DNA from: Ktedonobacter sp. | Lineage (GTDB): Bacteria > Chloroflexota > Ktedonobacteria > Ktedonobacterales > Ktedonobacteraceae | DNA length: 14,905 nt | Direction: 5' to 3' | NCBI GenBank assembly: GCA_003450555.1 | Contig: DMFQ01000014.1 | Coordinates: 10,161-25,065 of the forward strand | Part shown: one piece after another, positions 1 to 6,768 of the stretch | Position numbering within the stretch: the first letter of the stretch is position 1 | Layout of the letters: each line of letters opens with the position of its first letter | The notes under the pieces: model-generated | The model's database searches: none | Told to the model about the DNA's origin: nothing | Seen by the model: the letters and a program-made list of their open reading frames with translations, nothing else | Made by a program: the position numbers and the translations under genes

Positions 1-123
1 TATCTCTTCAACTAAGTGCAAGGAAATAGTCGGCATTGAGCTTTTCTCAGCAGAATTTAATCACAAGTGCCAGGCTTTACCAGCCTCTCTCCATGCCCTA
101 CCAATAACGTACAGCTACCCAGT

Positions 124-152
124 TAGACAATTCAAAGGATAAGTATTACAAT
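124..152 (+). promoter_or_regulatory. Predicted sigma-70-type promoter of the DUF5666-like gene
   Basis: The -35 box TAGACA (124-129) and the -10 box TACAAT (147-152) each match the consensus at five of six bases, and the spacer is exactly 17 bases. The predicted transcript starts near 159, about 60 nt before the ATG at 219. No other promoter of this quality was seen upstream of the gene. Confidence 0.6.
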
Positions 153-218
153 AGTTTTAATCATGCAACGTTTTGACGGCGGAGATCAAAAGCAAATTCA
201 AATATCCGGGAGTTTTAA

Positions 219-629
219 ATGACTATTAAACGATTACTGATTATTATTGGGATCCTGTTAATAATCCTGCTGGGCGTGTCCGTTTATACTTTCGCCGTGC
301 TTCTACCTAACGCCACGCAAACGTCGTTATCCACCCTCACTCCAACGCCAGTTGTGATTCCTCCCGCTACGGAAATTGCTAGTGTCCGCAGGGTTATTGG
401 AACCATTCAATCGGTAGGAAATCAAACATTTGTAGTAGCCCTGACACAGGGGGGAAAAACCGTCACCGTCAATGTGAATGACAAAACAAAATATACTACG
501 CCGAGCGGAATTGCCACTTTTAGCGATTTGAGGGTTGGGGAGATGGTAGAGGTACGCGGACGTTCTGACTCGCTCGACTCGACTACCATTCTTGCCGCCA
601 GCATCATCGTCAAGCAGGTGGCAGCTTAA
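219..629 (+). CDS. Membrane-anchored DUF5666-like protein
   Basis: The product is 136 residues with one hydrophobic segment at about residues 6-29 after a short positive start (K4, R5). It is therefore either an uncleaved membrane anchor or a signal peptide, with the rest outside the cytoplasm. A Thr/Pro-rich linker (about 33-50) follows. Residues 58-133 read like a small beta-barrel: a GTI-SVG opening, alternating hydrophobic strands, a DLRVGEMVEVRG turn and a closing strand ASIIVK. This pattern resembles DUF5666 / OB-like secreted domains, whose function is unknown. No catalytic residues or cysteines are visible. GGGAG (208-212) lies 6 nt before the ATG and supports this start. The gene appears monocistronic, with its own promoter and a 170-nt gap before the next gene. 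The domain call is by pattern only. Confidence 0.75.
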   Translation: MTIKRLLIIIGILLIILLGVSVYTFAVLLPNATQTSLSTLTPTPVVIPPATEIASVRRVIGTIQSVGNQTFVVALTQGGKTVTVNVNDKTKYTTPSGIATFSDLRVGEMVEVRGRSDSLDSTTILAASIIVKQVAA

Positions 630-678
630 TTAGCTTAAGAGGATAGAATGAGAGGCGCTGGCTTAAAGAGCTGAAGCA

Positions 679-707
679 TTGACAGACTTTCCCTACTGAT
701 ATATTCT
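679..707 (+). promoter_or_regulatory. Predicted sigma-70-type promoter of the Rrf2-family gene
   Basis: A perfect TTGACA (679-684) is followed after 17 bases by TATTCT (702-707), which matches four of six -10 bases including the three most conserved. Transcription would start near 714, giving an 85-nt leader. No clear IscR-type operator palindrome was recognised over it, so autoregulation is possible but not shown. Confidence 0.6.
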
Positions 708-801
708 GTAAATACATCACTCACATGTAGATGTCCATGGTAGCTACTGGTTCAAGCTTTTCCTTGCCTGTATTAGTAGCCCTGCTGGAAAGGTCGTCAT
801 G

Positions 802-1239
802 ATGAAACTCACAATGAAGGGCGATTATGGTCTGCGGGCCATGCTTGATATGGCTGCATACTTTGGGCAGGGGCCTATTGAAAGTGCCGACATCGCGAGG
901 CGCCAATACATCCCGGAACAATACCTCGATCAAATTTTGATGGCCTTGCGCAAAGAAGGGTTAGTGAAAAGTGTTCGTGGTCCAAAAGGTGGGCATATGC
1001 TAGCAAAACCACCTTCCCAAATCACTATGGCTCAGGTCATGCAGGCCCTCGAGGGCTATGTACCGCCAATGGAATGCCTTCCCAACCCTGATTTTTGTAA
1101 GCTTTCTCCAGGGTGCGCTTTGCGTGGAGTCTGGCAAAAGATCGATGAAATGACGCAGCACATACTGACCTCAACAACCATTGAGGAATTGGCTCGACAG
1201 CATCAAACCGGTACCATGGAGACAATGTATTACATTTAA
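802..1239 (+). CDS. Rrf2/IscR-family transcriptional regulator with Cys triad
   Basis: A 145-residue DNA-binding protein of the Rrf2 family. The N-terminus (MKLTMKGDYGLRAMLDMA) is the typical opening. A winged helix-turn-helix covers about residues 1-75, with the wing at VRGPKGGHML. Cysteines at 92, 99 and 105 (spacing C-x6-C-x5-C) closely follow the three Fe-S ligands of E. coli IscR (92, 98, 104), so an Fe-S or thiol/redox-sensing role is likely. Two adjacent ATGs exist (799 and 802). The second was chosen because it is 8 nt from GGAAAGG (787-793) and matches the family start, while the first is only 5 nt away. The cysteine synthase gene follows 211 nt downstream, so a CymR- or IscR-like role in cysteine or Fe-S homeostasis is a reasonable inference. 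The exact target genes cannot be read from the sequence. Confidence 0.9.
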   Translation: MKLTMKGDYGLRAMLDMAAYFGQGPIESADIARRQYIPEQYLDQILMALRKEGLVKSVRGPKGGHMLAKPPSQITMAQVMQALEGYVPPMECLPNPDFCKLSPGCALRGVWQKIDEMTQHILTSTTIEELARQHQTGTMETMYYI

Positions 1240-1361
1240 TCATTATTTTAGCGCAGGTAGCCTCGACTGGGAACTACATCGCCTGGGATTGCAAGCAGGT
1301 CTCCAGCTTTGGAAACCCTTTTAGATGGAAGAATTTCTCCGCATGATTCAAGCCTTGCCAC

Positions 1362-1394
1362 CCTGCCGGTAAAGGTAGGGGTACCTTCTGCAGG
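1362..1394 (+). promoter_or_regulatory. Hairpin / inverted repeat upstream of cysK
   Basis: CCTGC (1362-1366) pairs with GCAGG (1390-1394). Inside it AAGGTA (1372-1377) pairs perfectly with TACCTT (1382-1387) around a GGGG loop. The element lies 56 nt before the cysteine synthase start and has no T-tract. It could be an operator for the neighbouring Rrf2 regulator or an RNA hairpin in the leader. No convincing T-box or SAM riboswitch signature was seen in this 211-nt spacer. Confidence 0.35.
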
Positions 1395-1450
1395 CATTTC
1401 TAGCGCGCGATCATTCCCGTTTTGATTGAAAAAACGACAGGTGAAGAGCT

Positions 1451-2398
1451 ATGGTCCACTGGGCAAAAGATGTGACCGAACTGGTCGGCCACACACCCAT
1501 CGTAGAGTTAAAGCATGTGACCTCCGGTGCCGGTGCCACCGTCCTCGCCAAGTTAGAAATGTTTAGCCCGGGTGGCAGCGTCAAGGACCGTGTCGCTCTA
1601 CAGATGATCTGCGAGGCGGAGGCGCAAGGTCTTTTACGCCCTGGTGGTATTATCACCGAACCCACGAGCGGCAACATGGGTATCTCACTTGCCTGGATCG
1701 CTGCAGCCCGTGGCTATCAATGTATCCTCACCATGCCAGATACCATCTCTTTGGAGCGGCGTCTTCTCATTCAACGCTTTGGCGCGAAAATTCTCCTTAC
1801 GCCCAGCAACCAGGGTATGAGGGGCGCTATTAACAAGGTCATAGAACTGCGGACTACCCTCCCCAACACGTGGTTTCCACAACAGTTCTACAATCAGGCC
1901 AACCCTCGTGCTCACCGTGAAGGCACTGCATTGGAGATATGGGAAGAGACCGCGGGAGCCGTCGATATCGTCGTCATCGGTGTAGGCACAGGAGGTACCT
2001 TAACCGGCGTCGCTGAAGGGTTGCGTTCTCGTAAACCTGCTCTCGAAGTGATCGCCGTCGAACCTGCATCATGTGCAGTCTTATCAGGTGGACGACCTGG
2101 ACCCCATCGCATCGAAGGCCTGGGCGCGGGATTTCAACCCGACACGCTGAGAGTTGATCTCATTGATGCAGTTATTCCTGTCACTGACCAGGATGCCATC
2201 ACTACCGCTGTGCGTCTCATGGCACAGGAAGGTCTCTCCGTCGGTATCAGCAGTGGGGCTGTCGCCTGGGCAGCTTTACAGGAGGCCAACAAAAAAGAGA
2301 ATCGCGGCAAAGTAATTGTGACCATTTTTCCTAGCGCCGCCGAAAGGTATCTGCAGACCAGCCTGTTTGAAGACTTGCGGAACAACCACCATCCATAG
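1451..2398 (+). CDS. cysK: Cysteine synthase (O-acetylserine sulfhydrylase family, PLP-dependent)
   Basis: A 315-residue fold-type II PLP enzyme that makes cysteine from O-acetylserine and sulfide in the cytoplasm. The PLP Schiff-base lysine is K45 in SPGGSVKDR. The substrate loop is TSGNMG (72-77), where the usual family motif is TSGNTG. The phosphate-binding glycine loop is GTGGT (179-183), and the serine near the pyridine nitrogen lies in GISSGA (265-270). HRIEGLGAGFQP (219-230) is also family-typical. The C-terminal motif reads FPSAAERYLQT, where most relatives have a DSGERYLST-type sequence. AGGTGA (1439-1444) sits 6 nt before the ATG. Length is normal for CysK/CysM. CysK against CysM, or a cystathionine beta-synthase-like activity, cannot be settled from the sequence; the symbol is therefore tentative. 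Confidence 0.9.
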   Translation: MVHWAKDVTELVGHTPIVELKHVTSGAGATVLAKLEMFSPGGSVKDRVALQMICEAEAQGLLRPGGIITEPTSGNMGISLAWIAAARGYQCILTMPDTISLERRLLIQRFGAKILLTPSNQGMRGAINKVIELRTTLPNTWFPQQFYNQANPRAHREGTALEIWEETAGAVDIVVIGVGTGGTLTGVAEGLRSRKPALEVIAVEPASCAVLSGGRPGPHRIEGLGAGFQPDTLRVDLIDAVIPVTDQDAITTAVRLMAQEGLSVGISSGAVAWAALQEANKKENRGKVIVTIFPSAAERYLQTSLFEDLRNNHHP

Positions 2399-2521
2399 AT
2401 CAATCATTCGTTCTGGCAAATAATTGCAACCTTTTCCTTGTTTTGATTCGTATGTAGGGTATAGATCATAAATTAATGTGATACTACAGAACACAAATTG
2501 AGAAACCTCGAAAATTCTTTG

Positions 2522-2577
2522 AAAAACGCAAAAACGCAAAAATTACTCTTGACATCTTCACAAACAAGTAGTATACT
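2522..2577 (+). promoter_or_regulatory. Strong predicted promoter of the rpoB operon with UP-like A-tracts
   Basis: TTGACA (2549-2554) and TATACT (2572-2577) are separated by exactly 17 bases. Just upstream, three A5 tracts (2522-2526, 2530-2534, 2538-2542) are separated by CGC and lie where an alpha-CTD-binding UP element would sit. The -10 box is embedded in a perfect 12-base palindrome, GTAGTATACTAC (2568-2579). The predicted start is near 2584, about 590 nt before rpoB. Confidence 0.8.
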
Positions 2578-2979
2578 ACATCCTGCCGGGTCATGTGCAT
2601 TTGTAACTGTAGTCAATAACGTATACAGCCCGTATCACTGTTGACAGGTATACAGTGCGCACGCCGACAGAGAAGATACAGAGATCCGACATTTGACGAT
2701 ACATCATCCCCCTATTAAGGATACTACAAACCTTAGGTACTGCAAGCACACACAAGAATGCTGAAAACCACATGAAGTTTGACTCGTTTTTGCTGTGGTA
2801 TCACAAGAAATGTTGAAATGTATAGTGTACACGGCCTACGCCTGGTACATGAGTACTACTTGTAGGGAATAATGTAGCGTGTTTCGTTGTTTTATAGGGT
2901 AGATCTCTTTTCGTTCAAAAATATCGAGTGGCGTGTAACGTGGGTAGTCGAGAACAACTTGTTCGTGTAGGGGAGTAGG

Positions 2980-3018
2980 AGTAACCGCTTGCGAAAGCAA
3001 TAGGCGGTTACTTTTCTT
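2980..3018 (+). terminator. Terminator-like hairpin (probable attenuator) in the rpoB leader
   Basis: AGTAACCGC (2980-2988) pairs perfectly with GCGGTTACT (3004-3012). Stacked inside, TTGC (2989-2992) pairs with GCAA (2997-3000) around a GAAA tetraloop, leaving only TAG (3001-3003) as a bulge. The T-rich run TTTTCTT (3012-3018) begins at the last pair and follows directly. This is the form of an intrinsic terminator. It lies about 400 nt after the promoter and 160 nt before rpoB, so it would act as an attenuator rather than a gene end. No antiterminator partner was identified. Confidence 0.7.
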
Positions 3019-3049
3019 GTCATAGAACGTCTTTCAACACAGGTTTATT

Positions 3050-3087
3050 AAGATATCATCCTTAGTAATATCTTTTCCGTTTTTTTT
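3050..3087 (+). terminator. AT-rich hairpin with T8 tract, possible second attenuator
   Basis: AAGATAT (3050-3056) pairs with ATATCTT (3068-3074) over an 11-nt loop. It is followed by TTTTCCG and then eight Ts (3080-3087). The stem is weak (one G-C pair), so intrinsic termination here is uncertain. The T-run may only be an unstructured or pausing element. Confidence 0.3.
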
Positions 3088-3092
3088 GTTTT

Positions 3093-3130
3093 GTAGGGAT
3101 GCACGTTCCTCTTTATAGGTGTATCCCTAT
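3093..3130 (+). repeat. GTAGGG-type palindrome in front of rpoB
   Basis: GTAGGGATGCAC (3093-3104) pairs over its full length with GTGTATCCCTAT (3119-3130), allowing two G-U pairs, around a 14-nt loop. It ends 29 nt before the AGGAG of rpoB. No T-tract follows. It resembles the G-rich/C-rich palindromes in the other spacers of this cluster. Confidence 0.55.
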
Positions 3131-3174
3131 TCGTTTCCTCATGTGGACAATAAGGTGAGAGGAGAACACTACAC

Positions 3175-6100
3175 ATGGCAGTTAGCAGCAGGGCTGTGGC
3201 TCTCCCCGAGCGCGTCTCATTTGCACGTATCCCTGATATACGGCCGATGCCGGGGCTGATTCAAATTCAGCTTGACTCCTTTGAATGGTTTAAGAAAGAA
3301 GGTCTGCGCGAGCTTTTTCAAGAAATCTCTCCTATTGAAGACTTTACAGGTAAAAATCTTAGTCTAGAATTTATTGTACCTCCTGACCCGTTTGGCAAGC
3401 CTAAATATAATGAGGACGAGTGCCGTGACCGCGATGCCACGTATTCCGCGCCTCTCAATGTCAAGGCTCGCCTGATCAACAAAGAGACCGGTGAAATCAT
3501 CGAGAAGGACATCTTCATGGGTGATTTCCCCCTTATGACCAAGGAAGGTACCTTTATTATCAATGGCGCTGAGCGCGTCGTTGTCAGCCAGCTCGTGCGC
3601 TCCCCCGGCGTTTACTACACCGCCGATGAGGACGCTACTACTGGTCGCAAACTCTTTGCCGCCAAGCTCATACCGGGCCGTGGCGCGTGGTTAGAATTTG
3701 AGACCAGCAATAAAAACTTGCTGACTGTCAAGATCGATCGCAAGCGCAAATTGCCTATCACCACACTGTTGCGGGCTATTGCAAGCCTGTCCAAGGATCA
3801 ATATCATGCCGAAAACCTGGATCTTTCAACAGACCAGGGCATCCTCGATGCTTTCCGCGACGTGGATAACGATCCCAACATCCGGTACATTCAGGCTACG
3901 CTGGACCGCGACCCCGTGAAGAAAGAGGACGAGGCGCTGCTCGAACTCTACAAAAAACTGCGCCCTGGCGATCCTGCGACCATCGACAATGCCCGTTCGC
4001 TCGTTAAAAATCTCTTTTTTAACCCGCGCCGCTACGATCTTGGCAGTGTCGGTCGCTATAAGCTCAATCGAAAGCTTGACCTCTCGACTCCACAAAGCGA
4101 GCGCATTCTGACGCAGGATGACCTGGTCAACATCATGCGTCGCCTGGTTGCGTTAAACAATGGACATGGCCGCAAAGACGATATCGATCATCTTGGCAAT
4201 CGCCGTGTGCGCTGCGTTGGAGAGCTGATCCAGACTCAGTTCCGTGTCGGCCTCCTGCGTATGGAACGTGTCGTGAAAGAGCGCATGAGCATTCAGGAGC
4301 CAGGTCAGGCAACACCGAACGCGCTGATCAATATTCGTCCAGTCGTGGCCGCTATGAAAGAATTTTTCGGTGGCAGCCAGCTCTCACAGTTCATGGACCA
4401 GACTAACGCCCTCGCTGAGATCGGTCATAAGCGCCGCCTCTCGGCCCTCGGCCCCGGTGGTCTCTCGCGCGAGCGTGCTGGTTTCGATGTGCGTGATGTC
4501 CATCAATCGCACTATGGCCGTATCTGTCCAATCGAGACTCCTGAAGGTCCAAATATCGGACTGATTGGTAACCTCGCTACCTATGGACAGATCAACCCAT
4601 ACGGTTTCGTCGAGACACCTTATCGTAAAGTGTATAAGCGGCTCCCGATCAGCGATCGTCAAGTGATTGGTCGCGAATTTCGTGGCGTGGTTGGCCGCGA
4701 ACGGGAAGACGTGGTCACCGCTGATGGCACTGTGCTGATTAAAGCCCGAACGCGCGTGCGTATTGACGAGGCGCTCTATAACCAGTTGACGGAGGTGCTG
4801 CAGGATGCAGAGATCAGGATCAGACCTTTCGTCACCCTCGAGGTAGATTACCGTACCGCCGATGACGAAGAGAACTTCTGGATTGCTCAGGCCAATACTA
4901 AACTGACCGAAAACAGCGAGTTTGCCGAGGAGCGCGTTCTTGCTCGTTATCAGGGTGAGTTTGCCCTGGAGAGCGCGGATACCATGGACTACATGGACGT
5001 TTCGCCGCGCCAGACTGTCAGTGTTGCTACAGCGCTTATCCCATTTCTTGAGCATGACGACGTGAACCGTGCTCTCATGGGCGCGAACATGCAGCGCCAG
5101 GCTGTCCCGCTCTTACGTCCGCAGTCGCCCATCTGTGGTACGGGTATCGAGCGGCAGGTGGCTATCGACTCCGGTCAGGTGCAAATCAGCAAAGTGAATG
5201 GTGAAGTCACCCTGGCTACCGCGCGTAAGATCGACATCGTTGACGAAGAGGGCGAGGTACATACGTATCGACTGCGAAAGTTCGTCCGCTCTAATGCTGG
5301 AACCTGTATCAATCAGCGGCCACTCGTTCGCAAGGGCGACTATGTCAACGCTGGACAGGTGATTGCCGACAGTTCATCGACAGAAGATGGGGAGCTGGCA
5401 CTAGGGCAAAACATCCTCGTTGCCTTCATGAGTTGGGAGGGTGGCAATTATGAGGATGCCATTCTTATCAGTGAACGCATCGTCCGTGAAGACTACTTCA
5501 CCTCGATACACATCGAGAAGTACGAGGTCGATGCGCGCGATACCAAGCTCGGACCCGAGGAGGTCACGCGTGATATACCTAACGTCGGTGAAGAGGGACT
5601 GCGCAACCTGGATGAGCGCGGTATCATCTACGTCGGCGCGGAAGTAGGGCCGCAAGATATTCTTGTTGGTAAAATCACGCCAAAGGGCGAGACAGAATTA
5701 ACGGCGGAAGAGAAGCTCCTGCGAGCTATCTTCGGTGAGAAAGCCCGTGAAGTCAAAGATACCTCTCTGCGGGTACCTCACGGAGAGCGCGGCAAGGTTG
5801 TTGAAGTCAAAGTGTTCTCGCGTGATGCGGGCGATGAATTGCCTCCGGGCGTCAATCAACTCGTGCGAGTAAGCATTGCTCAGAAGCGCAAAATAGGGGC
5901 AGGCGACAAAATGGCTGGACGCCACGGAAACAAAGGCGTTATCTCACGGGTACTCCCGATTGCAGATATGCCATTCCTTCCCGATGGCACTCCTGTGGAT
6001 ATCATCCTGAACCCACTAGGTGTACCGCACCGCATGAATATCGGGCAGATCATGGAGACCCACCTGGGCTGGGCGGCCGAGAAATTGGGCTTCAAGATAG

Positions 6101-6672
6101 CTACCCCGGTGTTCGACGGCGCCACCGAAGAGGATATCGAGGAGTTTCTGCGCCGGGCCAATCTGCCAGAGTCGGGCAAAGTGCAGCTCTTTGACGGGCG
6201 CAGCGGTGAGCCGTTCGACCATCCCATTACCGTAGGTTATACCTACATGTTGAAACTGGCGCACCTCGTTGAAGACAAAGTGCACGCCCGTTCAACCGGC
6301 CCATACAGCCTGATAACGCAGCAGCCACTAGGTGGTAAAGCGCAGTTTGGTGGACAGCGTTTCGGTGAAATGGAAGTCTGGGCACTCGAAGCCTATGGCG
6401 CAGCCAACATACTCCAGGAAATCCTGACGGTTAAGTCAGACGATGTCGTCGGTCGTGTCAAAACCTACGAGGCCATCGTCAAAGGCGAAAACATCATGGA
6501 ACCCGGCGTTCCAGAATCCTTCAAAGTACTGGTCAAAGAGCTACAGAGTCTTGGCATCAACGTTGAGGTCCTCAACGAAGACGAGCAAAAGATCCAGTTC
6601 GTTGAAGATACATCTAATGACGTCATGCCAGAACTAGGTATTAACCTGTCCGGCTTCGAAGGTGACCATTAA
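3175..6672 (+). CDS. rpoB: DNA-directed RNA polymerase subunit beta
   Basis: A 1165-residue beta subunit that forms, with beta-prime, the catalytic cleft of RNA polymerase. It is collinear with compact beta subunits and has no large lineage insert that I can see. The rifampicin pocket (about residues 401-425, [25 protein letters not shown]) keeps the key Q405, D408, H418, R421 and S423 (E. coli Q513, D516, H526, R529, S531). Minor positions differ, for example A414 for S522 and G417 for T525. [17 protein letters not shown] follows. The active-site lysines correspond to K912 and K920 in [12 protein letters not shown] (910-921). The C-terminal clamp region ([24 protein letters not shown]) is intact. 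AGGAG (3160-3164) lies 10 nt before the ATG. Expression is expected from the promoter at 2549-2577 through a long leader. rpoC follows after 96 nt. Confidence 0.98.
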   Translation: MAVSSRAVALPERVSFARIPDIRPMPGLIQIQLDSFEWFKKEGLRELFQEISPIEDFTGKNLSLEFIVPPDPFGKPKYNEDECRDRDATYSAPLNVKARLINKETGEIIEKDIFMGDFPLMTKEGTFIINGAERVVVSQLVRSPGVYYTADEDATTGRKLFAAKLIPGRGAWLEFETSNKNLLTVKIDRKRKLPITTLLRAIASLSKDQYHAENLDLSTDQGILDAFRDVDNDPNIRYIQATLDRDPVKKEDEALLELYKKLRPGDPATIDNARSLVKNLFFNPRRYDLGSVGRYKLNRKLDLSTPQSERILTQDDLVNIMRRLVALNNGHGRKDDIDHLGNRRVRCVGELIQTQFRVGLLRMERVVKERMSIQEPGQATPNALINIRPVVAAMKEFFGGSQLSQFMDQTNALAEIGHKRRLSALGPGGLSRERAGFDVRDVHQSHYGRICPIETPEGPNIGLIGNLATYGQINPYGFVETPYRKVYKRLPISDRQVIGREFRGVVGREREDVVTADGTVLIKARTRVRIDEALYNQLTEVLQDAEIRIRPFVTLEVDYRTADDEENFWIAQANTKLTENSEFAEERVLARYQGEFALESADTMDYMDVSPRQTVSVATALIPFLEHDDVNRALMGANMQRQAVPLLRPQSPICGTGIERQVAIDSGQVQISKVNGEVTLATARKIDIVDEEGEVHTYRLRKFVRSNAGTCINQRPLVRKGDYVNAGQVIADSSSTEDGELALGQNILVAFMSWEGGNYEDAILISERIVREDYFTSIHIEKYEVDARDTKLGPEEVTRDIPNVGEEGLRNLDERGIIYVGAEVGPQDILVGKITPKGETELTAEEKLLRAIFGEKAREVKDTSLRVPHGERGKVVEVKVFSRDAGDELPPGVNQLVRVSIAQKRKIGAGDKMAGRHGNKGVISRVLPIADMPFLPDGTPVDIILNPLGVPHRMNIGQIMETHLGWAAEKLGFKIATPVFDGATEEDIEEFLRRANLPESGKVQLFDGRSGEPFDHPITVGYTYMLKLAHLVEDKVHARSTGPYSLITQQPLGGKAQFGGQRFGEMEVWALEAYGAANILQEILTVKSDDVVGRVKTYEAIVKGENIMEPGVPESFKVLVKELQSLGINVEVLNEDEQKIQFVEDTSNDVMPELGINLSGFEGDH

Positions 6673-6680
6673 ACATACAT

Positions 6681-6706
6681 GTAGGGGCGGCCCTTGCGGT
6701 CGCCCT
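6681..6706 (+). repeat. GGGGCG/CGCCC palindrome between rpoB and rpoC
   Basis: AGGG (6683-6686) and CGGCC (6688-6692) pair with GGTCGCCCT (6698-6706), including one G-U pair, with a single extra G (6687) bulged out. The loop is CTTGC. No T-tract follows, so it is not a typical terminator. It starts with GTAGGGG and matches the same pattern of four Gs against three Cs as the element at 11141-11165. Confidence 0.6.
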
Positions 6707-6768
6707 GAGGTGGTATGAATGCTTTTGGCAGACTGATTGTTCAACGCGTTCTTACACCAGGAGGCAGC

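Larger units (their letters stand above)
2584..3174 (+). promoter_or_regulatory. Long 5' leader of rpoB (no protein gene)
   Basis: From the predicted start near 2584 to the rpoB ATG there is no convincing coding region, only ORFs under 20 codons without good ribosome binding sites. The first part contains GTATACAG twice (2621-2628, 2648-2655), an inverted repeat CACTGT/ACAGTG (2636-2641, 2652-2657) and the palindrome GTGTACAC (2825-2832). The last 200 nt hold two terminator-like hairpins and one GTAGGG-type palindrome, listed separately. The rpoB ribosome binding site AGGAG is at 3160-3164. The section 2399-2521, upstream of the promoter, shows nothing beyond AT-rich DNA. Confidence 0.6.

Noticed and set aside
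1240..1450. T-box or SAM riboswitch upstream of cysK
   Set aside because: No T-box TGGNACCGCG-like sequence and no SAM-I core were recognised; only a simple hairpin is visible.
2415..2444. Possible terminator after cysK (GCAA/TTGC with T-rich stretch)
   Set aside because: Only four base pairs with an ATAA loop and a broken T-run; too weak to call.
2773..2817. 14-codon ORF in the rpoB leader
   Set aside because: No Shine-Dalgarno sequence and no regulatory codon run such as repeated identical amino acids.
3099..3158. 19-codon ORF ending just before the rpoB ribosome binding site
   Set aside because: The only G-rich stretch, TAGGG, touches the ATG and leaves no spacing. The ORF also overlaps a long hairpin. 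A leader peptide is possible but unsupported.
4384..5055. 223-codon open frame on the minus strand inside rpoB
   Set aside because: Lies opposite the conserved rifampicin region and shows no recognisable domain; a shadow of rpoB.
6681..6706. Intrinsic terminator between rpoB and rpoC
   Set aside because: The hairpin has no T-tract and is followed by the rpoC translation start region; termination here would cut off beta-prime.
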